Assembly: GCF_030272615.1 (NCBI RefSeq) | Contig: NC_081413.1 | Location: 716,305,867-716,369,866 of the forward strand | DNA from: Cryptomeria japonica | Lineage: Eukaryota > Streptophyta > Pinopsida > Cupressales > Cupressaceae | Direction of reading: 5' to 3' | Length of the DNA stretch: 64,000 bases | Shown: one piece after another, positions 33,726-47,078 of the stretch | Layout: every line of letters starts with the position of its first letter | How positions within the stretch are numbered: the first letter of the stretch is position 1 | Notes under the pieces: model-generated | Databases searched by the model: none | The model's input: only the letters and a program-made list of their open reading frames with translations | What the model was told of the DNA's origin: nothing | Position numbers and translations under genes: made by a program

Positions 33726-35169
33726 TGTAATGTCCCTACTAGTTAGAGATCATTAACCTGCAAAACAGATTGTTAGAACACAACATATAGATATATATAT
33801 ATATAAACCATTTTAATTCACAATCTATTTTTAACACTGAATTAGCATGATCATAATTTTTATCTAAAAAAGGATACAAATGCCATACGAAAGTATGTCC
33901 TTAGGCGGCTGTGAAGCTCGCCTTCTTGGAACCCCTTGGTTCCAAGCCCTTCAAGAAATCGAAGTTGCGTTCGAATCATGTCTTGGGTGTAACCTCTTAC
34001 ACCCAAGCCCTTCAAGGAAGACCCTTGTCTATTCCTTGCCTTGGGTGATGCCTTCATCATCCAAGTCCTCAGAGGGGACCGGCCAGATCCGTCTCTTCTT
34101 AGTTGGTGTTTAGTCAACTAAGCCCTATATATGCATATCAACCTTCAGTATATACTGCCCTAGGGTTTGTCAAAAACCCTTCCTTAGACTAAGGGAGTTT
34201 CCTCTCTATAGCCTCCCTCATTTGAATACCTTTACATTTCATTTGCTTCATTATTACAATTTCTATATAACCTTATGTACATAGCCTTGAATTCACATAT
34301 ATTATATATTTATAAAAATGTTCATTACCATTATCTTTTTATATTCTTTAACATGTATTTCTACTATCCTGATTTGTATTCGTTATTAACATTCCTTAAC
34401 ATTTAATAACCCTTCCTTATATATGCCTACAATAAGTTCCCATTTAACTTTACTAAATTACTCCTATATTTCTCCCTACACATACCACATGTCATTGCCT
34501 ATATATATCTGTTAATACATTTATACCTTCTCTATATCCCCGAATATATATATACTATCCTACCTATTTATGCCTTTATGTTTATTTATATGTTAATTAT
34601 TCTTATTACCTATTTTATACAAGTAGACCCCTTACCTATCTGACCGCAGCGCCTCCTCTTTCCCTTCACCCGTATCTGCGTTCACTCCTTCCTATCTCCC
34701 TTTCGGCAGCCTGCATTTGGTGGGTTAAATACCCTCCCGTGGGAACAGGGTGACGGTTCGCAGCCTCAGCTGCGGCTACCGTCACACCATTTCCCTTCCA
34801 AAGGAAGGGGTGTGGCGGTAGACACAGCCTGGGCTGCGTTTCCCGTCCCACCGCTTCCCGCAGGGGGGGTGGGCCTTATACCATGCACTTTATTAAAGTG
34901 TGTAACATGAATAATAATAGTCTTTCGAACTATTAAGTGCATCAATATATATTTAATAATAATCATTAAATATATTAAATGAAATAATAATTATTTAATT
35001 TCTTAATCCTATATTTAAACATTAATATACCTTAAACTTTTAATTAAATTAAATTAATTAAATATCAATGTTAACATTATTACCTCATTTGATAATTGAT
35101 TTTGTCTTTTATTTATTTATATTTTTTCAAAAGCAACCTTACATTATGCGATGCGATGGGGATATCACA
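33726..35169 (-). repeat. 5' LTR of the chromovirus
   Basis: 1,444 bp, collinear with 27633-29078. The hairpin array recurs at 33925-33946, 33982-34007, 34040-34065 and 34098-34122, a constant offset of 6,091 bp. Confidence 0.95.
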
Positions 35170-35174
35170 ACATG

Positions 35175-36102
35175 TCATATTGTTTTCAGTGGTCTGTGTT
35201 TTTTGCGATCACTTTCGAAATGGAATCTCTCCCATCTATGATCACTATTCAATTTTGAAGTTGCAGATGTACATGGTGGCCAACCTGTTCTATTTGTGGA
35301 GGATATAATAGAGCGAATGTGTTCATCCAAAATGATCATCTACACTTAATCAAATTCCTTTCAAAATCTGTTTTAAGCACTTTTGTTCCAGCATGAAGGT
35401 CCTACGATGAAAACCATAGCGATTTCAAAGGACAATTTCATACAAAATTTGTATTTGAGCATCACTGGGCATGGATTCCAGCCGCATTGTATTGATCAAA
35501 TTCACTATTGCTGTTGGTATGAATTGCTGTTGTAGATACTGGTATTGCAAAACTATTTGAATGTAATACAGTCGTTATTGTAACAAGGAAGAGATCGGGA
35601 TTTAAATCTGTTATTTGTTATTCATTATAAGATCAGGACTAATTTTGCCATTTACTGTTTCAAATGTAATGATAGTACTGATGCATAAACAGTAATTTTA
35701 ATCTGAGTTGTCTAAGATCTAAGTGAATGCTAGGGCCAATAGTATTGTTATTAAGTGTTTGTCGATGGTTGAGAATCAGATTGGCAATTTTGTTTTGGTC
35801 TGGCACATTACAATCAACATGGTTCCTTTGCCTTCTTTTTTAATTGAATCATGTTCAAGCAAAGAATAACAGATGTGGTTGGTGGATCTAACAATGCAAC
35901 TCAAATACGGATATGCTAAATGGAGATCCAAGATCCATTACCTCAGGGGATAACATAGACATGTTTGGTCTGAGGAAAAATGACAAAGTTCTTCTGTTTT
36001 CTCAAGGTTCCACAGATATTTACAGTGTTTTTTTCATGGTGGAGACTTCATTTTTTGGAACATAGAACATATTGATCACTAATTTAAAAAAAAGAAACAT
36101 AC
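35175..36102. other. intron or 3' flank of the E2 gene, nothing recognised
   Basis: AT-rich sequence next to the donor site of the last visible E2 exon. I looked for the rest of the catalytic domain on the minus strand and found no convincing exon. Confidence 0.45.
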
Positions 36103-36186
36103 CATTTGCTTCAGGTACAACTTTCAGAGCATGTGCCACAACTTTGATAACAATATCATTTACAGAAACCTTCAGCCCATGCTTTT
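36103..36186 (-). CDS. E2 exon h (catalytic domain, part 3)
   Basis: 84 bp encoding [20 protein letters not shown], then LKVVPEAN. The acceptor is TTTCTGCAG and the donor is ATG|GTATGT. It leaves in phase 1, so a further exon is required. Confidence 0.85.
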
Positions 36187-39100
36187 CTGCAGAAATTCAT
36201 ACAGTCAACTTTTAATCATTCCAGAAAAAATTCCTTATAGATATTTCTTCTTAAATATGGCAGCTTCTTAAAGAAAATATTTTGGATGATGAATCATGTT
36301 AGTCGTATTGAATTCTTTATACCTTTAAGCTCTTTTCTAAGCACTAGCACAGGATCCAGAACCACATCTGAAAGTATTTCATATATTATTTAGTAAATCG
36401 CAAAGGAAACTTGGTAAATTATACTATATATGACCTTAATTATATTCATGAGGAAAGGCCTTCTATTCTTAACTGTAAAAAGTAAAACATTTTGCAGAAG
36501 AAAAGAAAAACCCAGTCAACTTACCTGCAGATAAATAAAGATGTGGTATCCCATGCTTTGCTTCCAGCAGCCGTTTTGCAATAACCTGGAAATTCTATAT
36601 GTTAGTAATCATTTATGTTGCAATATCATGTTTCAACATTACAAATGAAAAGATTTGGTATGATATCCATGCAAATCTTTTGACAGCCCTACATGCAGGT
36701 CATAGCCTTACCAGTTGCCAATTGAAACTGATCACCCCATTGGCCAGCATGATAAGATATGCAGACTTTGTTTCCTCCAGAAGTTGAAGAGAGTATGATG
36801 TCCCAAGCTTCTCCCAAATTGAATTTTGGCATCTCTTTAACAATTAGACAATTTTGGGCTTTGCTTTGTATTCTCGTTTTAGACACAATTGTGCATCCTA
36901 TTCTAAATATTGTTGATTTCTACTAAGAGAGTGGAATATGTGCCCAATCAAACCCTCTAATAGGAGTTGTATGTGCCTGATCAAACCCTCTAAAGTTTCA
37001 AAAATGAAAACTAAGCAAGGTGACCTCTAGGAATCTACAATTTCTAAAATATCCATACAACAAAATTACAAAATAATAGCACCATTAGATAGAGCACAAA
37101 ATTGACCAAATCAAAAAAAATTGCACCAAAACATATTTCCGGGTGGCCAAGAAACAAGCTTGTGAAGTTGAGCAAAAAATCCAAACAAGCCAATGATAAG
37201 GGGTCAAACTGTACAAATGAAATTTGTTGATGTCAGCATGATGTCACAGAAAAATTTTAAAACAATTCACCAAATTTAAAGGTCTTCCAAAATTAGTGAA
37301 ACCCCAGAAAAAATTAACTACGATTAAAAATAGTTATCGCTAGATTTAGAAAAACTGCTAAATTTAAGAGCTACCAAAAGAGCCTCTAAAGGGAGCGATG
37401 TGACTTGTTGTACACGTCTGTGTACTACTATAATATGTAGGTACAAAATGGTACAGCCCTTTTAAAAACTGTAATTTCTATTTGACTTTTCAAAAAAAAC
37501 TATTGTTAGAACATTTTTTATAGATTTTTTGTTGTGTTTCACAAGGATGCATCACACCCCTTGCTGCCCCCTTGAACTAAAAAAGCCAAGGAACGTCCCA
37601 AAACTTGTACTGGAATTTGAGGACAGTATGAAATGTAAAGGGGGTGCCCGAGGCAGCCGAGGACATATGAACATCCTAGGGACGATTAGGCATCCCCTAC
37701 AATAAAGGCATAATATTTCAAAAAGAAATTTTAAAAAAGGACATGTGACGAATAAATTTGGACTATAAAGAGGTGTGGTGGTCCCACAAACCCTCCCATG
37801 CCCCTTATTTGCCCTAATATGCAAAATGAAAAGATACATTCTATTTGAAGTTTTTATTGATTGTGGTATTGTTGGAGGCTTTGCCATTGCTGCTACAGAA
37901 AATGTCTAATATTGATATCATTGTTTAGTGTCTAGAGTTACAAGGATGAGGGTTTGAGGGGTGGTGAAGCCTTCCCATGTGACACAATTAAGTCTTAAAA
38001 TTTACATTGTTCACAATGAATAACAGAATAAGCCTATCCACTTGAGTTGAAACTTGAAACACTTGAGAAAGTTCAAAGAATATAAACAACAATGGCCTGA
38101 ATGAATTTATCACAAGTCACAAACAAGTAAGAAATTAAAGATTCAAAGAAGCTTAGAAATGATCAACTGGTTCAGTTGTAACAATTGCATCAAGGTATGT
38201 CATTTTGCTTTTTTTTCTAAATTTTTGCAGCTTGTTAGAGAGAGTTTGTTATTAGTTTTAAAATGTTTTGCTTTCACTTTGTTGTCACAAAAAGACACCA
38301 CAAAATCAGCACTAGCATCAATGATGACAATGTGAATTAGGGCAGTAACACAATAGAAATTACTTCTCATTCTGAAAATTCAAACTTAAATTCTATTAGA
38401 ACTCCATAAGACCATTTTGCATGAGCTTCAACCCTCTCTTCAAAAATTTGCAAAAGGCCCTTTCAACCCCAAAAAAAACCTTGCTTCAATTTACCACCAA
38501 TTCAACCATTAATAAGGGTAAAAAAACAAGGGGCAGTAGGCATTGGTCATGTCATATTTGCAAAACCGATTAGCATGGATGCTGTAGTAATGTTACACAC
38601 CGTTTATTGGGTGAGATTGCGCATCAAGTTAGAGTTTGTGCAGATATAACATTGGAACAACATGTTTGAATGCCAAGGTTGGTTAGACAAAGTGAGAAAA
38701 AAATTAATACTACTACTAAGAGTAAGAAGTGTTCATCCAAAACATTGCAATCTATTGATCAATATGACTATCCTAATGTATTAGTTGGAGAGTTGTCATA
38801 GAGGGAAGAAGGCCACTTCTACTGCAAGTAAAAAAAATATAGTGGTAGTGTTAATGAATTTACAAAAACATGAGCAAGTCGATGATTTAGTGGCAAAAAA
38901 TTTATATACCCATGTTATCCTACTTCATTTGACAAAATGTCCTTATTTTAGAGGTATTCAAAGATGCAATAGCAGTTGGACCCTTTTATGCTCCCCTAGA
39001 GAACAAAGATTGCATGCCTCCCTCCTCGACAAACAATATTCAAAGGTGAACATTTTAACCGAGGAGATGAGACAAACATGGTGGTTGTTCCAATGTCATG

Positions 39101-41097
39101 GATGGGTGGACTAATATTCAACATCGACCACTCATTAATACTACTATTACATGTCCTACCAATTTATACTTTCTTAAAGCTATTGATTGCTCAAAAAAAT
39201 GTAAGGATGTTGATTACCGATTTGCCATTTTGAAGGAGGCCATAGAGGAGGTTGGGTCTTCTAATGTTGTGCAAGTTGTGACAGATTCAACTCATGTTTG
39301 TAACTTAGCTGGTTTGATGGTTGAGAACAAATATATTTTTGAACTCCATTCTATGTACATGCTTTGAATAATGCCTTGAAAGACATTGGCAAAATAGATT
39401 GGGTGAAGATAGTATGGTCAAACCTAGAGACGTACAAATGTTTGTATGTAACCATCACACTTCACTTGCACTATTCCAATCTTATTCAAAGAAAGAATTC
39501 CTCAAACCAATTGAGACTATATATGCTAGCTTTTATATTTTGTTGTAGAGGATGGAGGTGCAAGATGCTCTACAATCCATAGTGGTTTGTATAGAGTGGA
39601 GAAAGTGGGCTCAATCAAAGACAAAAGAAGGGAAGGTGGTAAGAGAAAGGGTGCTTCATGACACTCCGTCCAAGAATAGATTAATATTTTATTTAATAAT
39701 TAATATGTTCGAGTTTCTACTATGTTTTCCTTTTTATTTTCAAATTTTAATTTACATTATTAATAGTGTAAATGTTGCAATTTTTAAATGTTGCTCACAA
39801 ATACATTTGCTCTAACATATCACCTGTTGTGGGGCTAATCAGGTATGCGAATACAAACTCTCCTCAGCGATAATTTTGAGACTTTTGATAGAATGCTTAA
39901 TCCAATGAAAAAAGTAATTTGTGACAAGGATTTTGGATTACAATTCCATAAGGAGCATATTAGGCCTATCGTCACAATGAAGTGGAATACAATGAACACC
40001 TCTCTTAATATATTCAGGTATCTCTACTCTTAATCCCAAGTGGTATGCACCTATTGCTAGTCAAATTCTTCATTCTAAAGATGATAAATTAATGAAGGGG
40101 TTTATGAAGGCCATACATAAGATGTATAGCAATAAGGAGGCAACCACGCTTTGAAGGGACTGGCTTTAGTTTTCCAGTTTTTAGGGTCATACATTTAGCA
40201 AACCAAATCCTAGGATGGATAGAGCCATTATTGCACAAAAAAACCCATTGGGTGGTGGAAATTTCATGGGAAAGACACACTAGAGTTGTAACAACTTACT
40301 ATTCATCTACTTTCACAAATTTCTACTTCCTCTAATACAAACAAGGATTGATCCACCTATGGTTTCATCCACTCAATAAAGAGGAACGATCTTACCTCTA
40401 AACAAGCAAAAAAGCTAGTTGTAGTTCATAGTGCCTTGAGACTTCAGAGTTGGTAGACTACAGAGTACTGACAGACTCCAATAGCATGTTGGAAGTAATG
40501 TCCCAACTTTAAAATATAATTTAATAATAAAATTAAAATACAAAAGAATAAAATTAAAAAAATTAAATTAAAATATTAAACAATATAATTAAAATTTGAC
40601 TAAAGTTAATGAATGGTCAAAAGGCATGAAATGATAAGCTGTGACTCCCCCAAATATGAGGTATAAAAGGGAGAAGAGAACTCATTGGAAGGGGGGATAA
40701 TTTGGGAATTAGAAGTGCAGATCTGATTGCGAAAGGTTGTGTCCCTTTAAAAGGGCAGAAATAATGAAGAGTCGCACTCTTTCAAAGGGTGCTTATGGTG
40801 CAAGGTTTTGTCTCTTGCCAAAGGGCATTTATGATGAAAAGGTGTGACCTCTCCCTCTCATTGAGAGATATAAAGGGAAGAAGGTTCATTTGAGGAAAGG
40901 GGATGAGATCAGGAAGAACACAAAATTATCCGCAAGCGGAAATCTTGGTATCACATCCTTATCGGAAGATCAATATTATCTAAGAAGATTGAATTGCATC
41001 GTTGGCAATCAACTACTGTTACTGCAGATCGGTATGCTGAGTTCATGTATAAATGTTTGTTATTTACACCTGTATTCTGTTGGAATAATAATCAATG

Positions 41098-41128
<31 letters not shown>

Positions 41129-44100
41129 CTGATAATTAAGCATTCCTAAAGGAGTATAGTAATAAGACTTACACCTTGCCATAATAGGAATATCAGATGT
41201 ATATTTGATTGCATTCATGTACATATGCATTCATAATACATGACAGTTTATTATATTAGTGGCATAGCCTTAATTCATCTACTAAGTCCTATGAGTGGAT
41301 AGGTTGGTATGTGTAGGGAAAGGTGAGTAAACCCATCACAAGTGATGGTGAGCCCAAGATGGGTAGGGATGCAGTCCTAGGCCTTGAAGGAGCCTCTTTG
41401 TAGTTGGTGTCAGCACCCTATGACAGTAAGTCCCCATCCCTCATTAGGATTAGGAAAGAAGCAAAGATAGGACTTAATGTAATGAATGTTGAATGTGTTA
41501 TGAATACTAATTCATGTAATAGTTTAATAAATATGAATTGAAGCGTAACAATGTATAGTAATGTGTGTTGATTCATTGGGAAACAAGCAGCCTCCTAGTA
41601 GGAGACATTACATGTTGATCCCAAAGATGTTACATAAAGTAATGAGGAGGTTGTGCAACCGAGATTGGTCAAGATTCCATTGGATGAACCACCACTTCAA
41701 CCAGAGAATGGCACAAACTGTGCCTTTTGATATTGATAGCCTAAATAAGGCGTAGTTGTATTTTGAAGTTTGACTATTTGAGACTTGAATTGTTTGTATA
41801 TGAAATGCACACAACATATCTTGCTTATAAAGACAATGTTGAAAGATAAAATTAGACAAGATTATGACATTTGTCTTAATCCTAAGTTATGAGACAATTA
41901 ACTTGGCAAATATTAAATGACTTAAGGCACAAGAAGAAAGTGCCAAAAGATGAAATAAGACCTTATGACAACTAACACATTCTAGAAAGATTCCCTAGGA
42001 TCTAACTTAAGCATGCGAATAGGACCTACTAATATGCTAGATAGGTAAAATACCTTATTCACACCAACATTCCCCCTTAAATGCAACTTAGGAAGTAGTA
42101 TATTATTATGCAAAAGATGCAAAACGTAAAGATTAATATAAGTCTTAGCTATTGGGCCATGTTAGGTACTCATTTACAATGTGACCTCTCACAAACAGAG
42201 AAAAGGCAAAAACCCAACGGGACAAAACTCTTCTCCAAAAGAGAAAAAATAAAAGCAAGTGGCAAAAGATGGTGGAATGATACCCCTAAGGATTACATCC
42301 ATCACAAATATACAAAGAATTATCCCTCCATATCATGGAAAGGGAGAGACTATATAAATCCCCCCCCCCAAAACAATGGTAATAACCTACTGCAAAGGAA
42401 CACTAGAAGCACACTTTGGAGTAAACACTAGAACCTTAATTGAAGCAACAAAGACAACATTAATTTGAGGCACAGAAACAATGGAAACTCTCGATAGAGT
42501 AACCTTGGAATATAATTGAAGCAACAAAAAATGGATTGATTGTCCTGCTACAAAGGAACCGTGAAAAACTCTCTATGGAGAAACCTTGGAATCTAATTGA
42601 AGCAACAAGAGATTGATGTATGATGTGGAGCTGAAATGATGTGATTTGATCAAAACAGCACCTTCTTAAATGCCAACATGTCTGAAATTATCAAGGCAAG
42701 AACTAAAATAAAATATATCTGGAACTGAATCTAGAAAAAGTGCATGAATGGCTTGAAAGAGCTCCTTAGTACCTTTCCAACGTCGCAAGAATCATGAAAA
42801 TTGAAGATTGTGGCAAAAAGGTATTATCTTGAGAGCCAAAAAAGACAATTTGACTTCAAACAGCAATTACTAACACCAAACAGCAGAATTTAGAAAACCT
42901 ACCTGCTCCACTACAAAGTACATTGAGCCAACTTTCCAACGATATCTTGTTTTGGATATGAAATGCACAAAAGAAGTCTTTCTTATAAAGACAGCATTGA
43001 GAGATAAGACCAGGCAAGATTATGACATTTGTCTTAATCCTCTGTTATGAGACAACTAACTTGACAATTACAATCTAGGACACAAGAAGTAAATGCCAAA
43101 AGATAAGATCTTATGACAACTAACACCTTCTAGCAAGATTCTCTAGGACCTAATAGCGAACTAAATGGGTAGATCTTATGACAACTAACACCTTCTAGCA
43201 AGATTCTCTAAGACCTAATAGCGAACTAAATGGGTACCGTATTACCAACAGCAAAACCCTTCCAATTGCATTATTTCAGGATATAGTTTGGAGATTATAA
43301 GTCATGGCCATGTTATGAGATCTGTCAACATGTTGGCAGATCATGTGGCTAACATAGCAAATCAATATGGCAGAAAACTGATTATGGAACTGAAAAATTC
43401 AACAAACATGAGGAAATTGAATCCATAGAGAGAATGCTCTTTTTATTATATTTTAACGATAGACCATAAGGGGATGATCTTGATGAACTGTCATGAAATG
43501 GAAAAACACCATAGTTTGGCGAAGCTATGGAGCTGAGTGGCTTTCATTTCCTGTTGTATGTTTATAATTTCAAGGACATTTATGGAATATGCTGGCAAGC
43601 ACCTTGGTATGAAAGACCTCCTCAAAGTTTTAATATGTTCTGGGACTTAATGAAATGTAGAGAAATTGTTCTGAATTAATAGACAGGCACCAGGATCATA
43701 TAAAGCTATGTAACAAGGGTAAGCTCTTCTTATCATATAAATTGTTTTATTTCTTCATGCTATGTTATTAGGCTTTACTTATGTTATTTGCCCCATCATT
43801 TTGCATTCTTTGAATTCATGTACTAACTTTCATTTTTCTGATGATAAAATCAACAGCTTCTTTTTAGCTGATTATCAGGCACTGAAATAGTCATTTAGAA
43901 AATCTTCCTAAAATGTAAGACTTGATTAAAAGGGGTAGAAAGGGCGAAACTTGCCTTACGAATTTGACTGTTCGGTATGTCTTCATGAAGCCCAGACGAC
44001 TCCACATGCAAGGGCAACTGCAAAGATGTTTGTGAAGTTGACACCTTCTCATCTTTTGGCAGGCCCATTGGTTTTTGTAATTTCGATGCATCTGAAGATT

Positions 44101-46698
44101 TCTTTAAGTCTGTTCCAGACTTAATTGCTGCTAAAACATCTCCTTTCAAGAGCGTCCCATGAGGACCTGTGCTTTTAAGTGATGATGCATCCAATTTAAA
44201 TTCAGCAAGAAGCCTCCTTACTGATGGACCAAATCTATGAGTCTGCCATTGTGGTACTCCTCCTTCATTTTGTGCTGTCTTCTGTCCAGTTGTATCTTTC
44301 TTTACATGTTGAGAAGAAGACTGGTTGGCTAAGCCATTTGCAAATTTAGGAATATCATCTGGATTCTCTACCTGCAGCCATAGACCTTGTCATTTTCTGT
44401 CCAATCTGCTCTCAAGAAAGAAGCAAAAGTATTAAGTCATACCAAATAATAAATATGATTGCACGAAAAATATATATCAATGTCACACTGAATGAAAAAT
44501 AAAAGTTGATATATAGATATGTGGACAGTAAGTGCTTTACTGTATATTAATTTCTAATAAATGAAAACAAATTTTCTTTAACTATTACTGAGCAAGAACT
44601 TATGCGGCAGCAGAATGCATGCTAAGAACTTACAGTTATGGCAAGAGGTTGCCCAACTGATACATCCTTTGAACCAGCGGGTATTAGTATCTTAGCCAAA
44701 TACCTGCAAGCTCCAAATTAATCATTAGAATTCCATATCAAAATTAAAATTACATTCTTTCAAATACCCTAAGTCATGTACATACCAGAAGCCATGGTAG
44801 GTCACTCAGTAAAGACGATAGAATCAATTACACATGATTCATTAAAAATTAGAAAAGAAAACAAATGAATTTCAACACTCCCTAAGCACGCCATAAAAGA
44901 TTTTTCAATTCTAAATTTACCATAATGAAAGAGAAAATTCAAAGGCATGTCCATAACCATGATAAAACTTGAATCAACCAAACAGTTAATGAATAAGAAT
45001 TGCTGAATTTTTTAATCAGAATTATCTTAAAATTTGTACAGATTCTGGACCACCATACTCTATTGAGTTTTCTCTAGCAATAACCAGAGTCAACCAAACA
45101 GCGAGTGCAACGAATTGCAGAATAAGTTAATTAATATCATCATATTATGTTATGATTTGTTAGATTCTAGACCACCACACTGTATTGAATTTCCTCTAGC
45201 ATCAATCTGACACGGCCCCTTTGTCTTAAAGTTTCCTATGCCCATAATAATTTTGCAGATGCAGTTAATGCAAGCCTAACTTTTTTTTCTTGCTTCAGCT
45301 TTCGTCAGTTCCATTCATAGCCATTATATAGATTATCAAAAACATTTATTTTCCAAGTTATTAATCATTTTTTATTGTTTTAAAGTTTATTATACATGTA
45401 CTTTTCTTGGAAGTGTCCCCATGGCATTCATATTCTTTTTCATCTGGTCCATTTAAATTTTCCTTAAGTTCGTTAGCATATAAATGAGTTGTGATATTGC
45501 ATGGCAATTCATTCTTTAATTCTCCCTAAGGAAAGTATTTCATAAATGCATCTTTAAAGCTTCCTTCAATTTTCATTAATGTAGCTTTAAGGTTTTTTCT
45601 TCACTAGCACTGAATCTTCCATCTCTGCTCCCTCCAAGAGGCGGAGATTGCAGAGAACTCATCTTCCCTATTTACTATGAGATCCAACGGAAGATACCAC
45701 TGCCTCTCTACAAAGACTCAATAAATACTCTCTCTATTTTCTTCAGATATCAAATACAGCAGTTCCTAGCCCTTTATCTATTGGGGAACATCACCCTTTA
45801 ACATAGATCTTTGCACGGGATATCAGAATCCTAGATTCCCTTAGTTTATCACCTCCTCCTTCCAGTCCATCTAGGAGACCAATGTCTCTAAACAGCCTTT
45901 GGATGCTACTACTTCACAGAAAGACATATATAGGCCTAGGAGACAGCATTTCTCACAGCTTATCAATTCTACTCAAATGCTCCAAGACATTCTCCCTCAA
46001 AAAGATGTTTTTGATTCTTTTCAATGGCACAACTCAACTCCTTAATATTAGATCTACTCTTCTCCAATCATCCCAGCCACAAGGACAAATGCATATTATA
46101 AGCATATTCACTACTACAAGAGTTGCATTAACCTTGGATGTTAGAAGTGATTCTAGAGGGAGTGCCTTGCTTCCTCTTGGAATCCCCCAACTTGGCCAAC
46201 CTAGCCATAGACACTCCCCAATGAGCACTATCAGATCTTATATCAATCCTCTCACAATGATCAACAATGACGCCAATGACTCCTCCATTTAAGGCCCAAA
46301 CAAAGATATTCAATAAGACTTGCCTCCTATCTCTCTAATACTACTCATCTTATCCTCTTTGGGATCTTGTTCCCCCTACTTGGCTATTTGTATTGGTTTC
46401 TTGATCATATGTGTTTGTGTTATGCAACTGTATTGTTTTTGTCCCTTCCCCATTTTGGGCCTCTCTAGGATTTTCTCTTCCTAGAACTTTCTATTGTATA
46501 TCGATGTACTCTCAAGTCCATTTTACCTACTTTAGGTCACCCATGGCCATTAATATAATTTCTTCTTTCTTTCTATCTATCAAGATTTCTTTCTTTCCTT
46601 CTAAATATATACATATATGTATATATGCATATATGTACATGTGTGTGTGTGTTTGTGTGTGTGCATATATATATACATACACACATATATATGTATAC

Positions 46699-46754
<56 letters not shown>

Positions 46755-47038
46755 GCATATGTATATGTATATATGTATATATATAATATATATGTATATA
46801 CATATATGTATATGTTATACATATAAATATGTATACATATAAATATTATATATGTATGTGTATATATACATATATGTGTATATACATATATACATATATA
46901 TACACATACACATATACACACATATCTATATATCAAGACTACTAATCAGAATATCCTATTTAAATAAATAATCTCTAGCTCTTCACAATGTCCAATATCA
47001 GTTATTGATTGTACTTTTGGAATGTAATGTCTCCTTTT

Positions 47039-47078
<40 letters not shown>

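Larger units (their letters stand above)
27633..35169 (-). mobile_element. near-intact Ty3/gypsy chromovirus
   Basis: LTRs of 1,446 bp (27633-29078) and 1,444 bp (33726-35169) are flanked by ACATG at 27628-27632 and 35170-35174. The PBS (33713-33724) and PPT (about 29080-29090) are in place for minus-strand transcription. The interior is one reading frame of 1,528 codons (33676 to 29090) with the order gag, protease, RT, RNase H, integrase, chromodomain. It carries only three nonsense codons and no frameshift. High LTR identity and the open frame mark it as recent, but RT and protease active-site changes suggest the copy is inactive. Confidence 0.95.
38520..41755 (+). mobile_element. dead hAT-family DNA transposon in the E2 intron
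   Basis: The decayed transposase has recognisable blocks. A BED-type zinc finger lies at about 38523-38650 (W-S-C-H-I-C-K ... [12 protein letters not shown]). A DUF659 catalytic block lies at about 39095-39420 ([20 protein letters not shown], then [20 protein letters not shown] and, in the next frame, [14 protein letters not shown]). A C-terminal dimerisation region is at about 40370-40490 ([16 protein letters not shown]), resuming at about 41645-41755 after a solo LTR. Many stops and frameshifts break it. I did not find terminal inverted repeats. It is antisense to the host gene. Confidence 0.75.

Noticed and set aside
37552-37887. 111-codon minus-strand frame
   Set aside because: No recognisable domain, codon pattern or splice support. 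It lies in an intron.
45882-46292. 136-codon plus-strand frame inside the 4-kb E2 intron
   Set aside because: Ser/Leu/His-rich with no domain, on the opposite strand to the gene. Most likely chance.
46411-46936. Several overlapping Ile/Tyr/His/Cys-rich frames
   Set aside because: They are translations of a TATA/CATA microsatellite, not genes.
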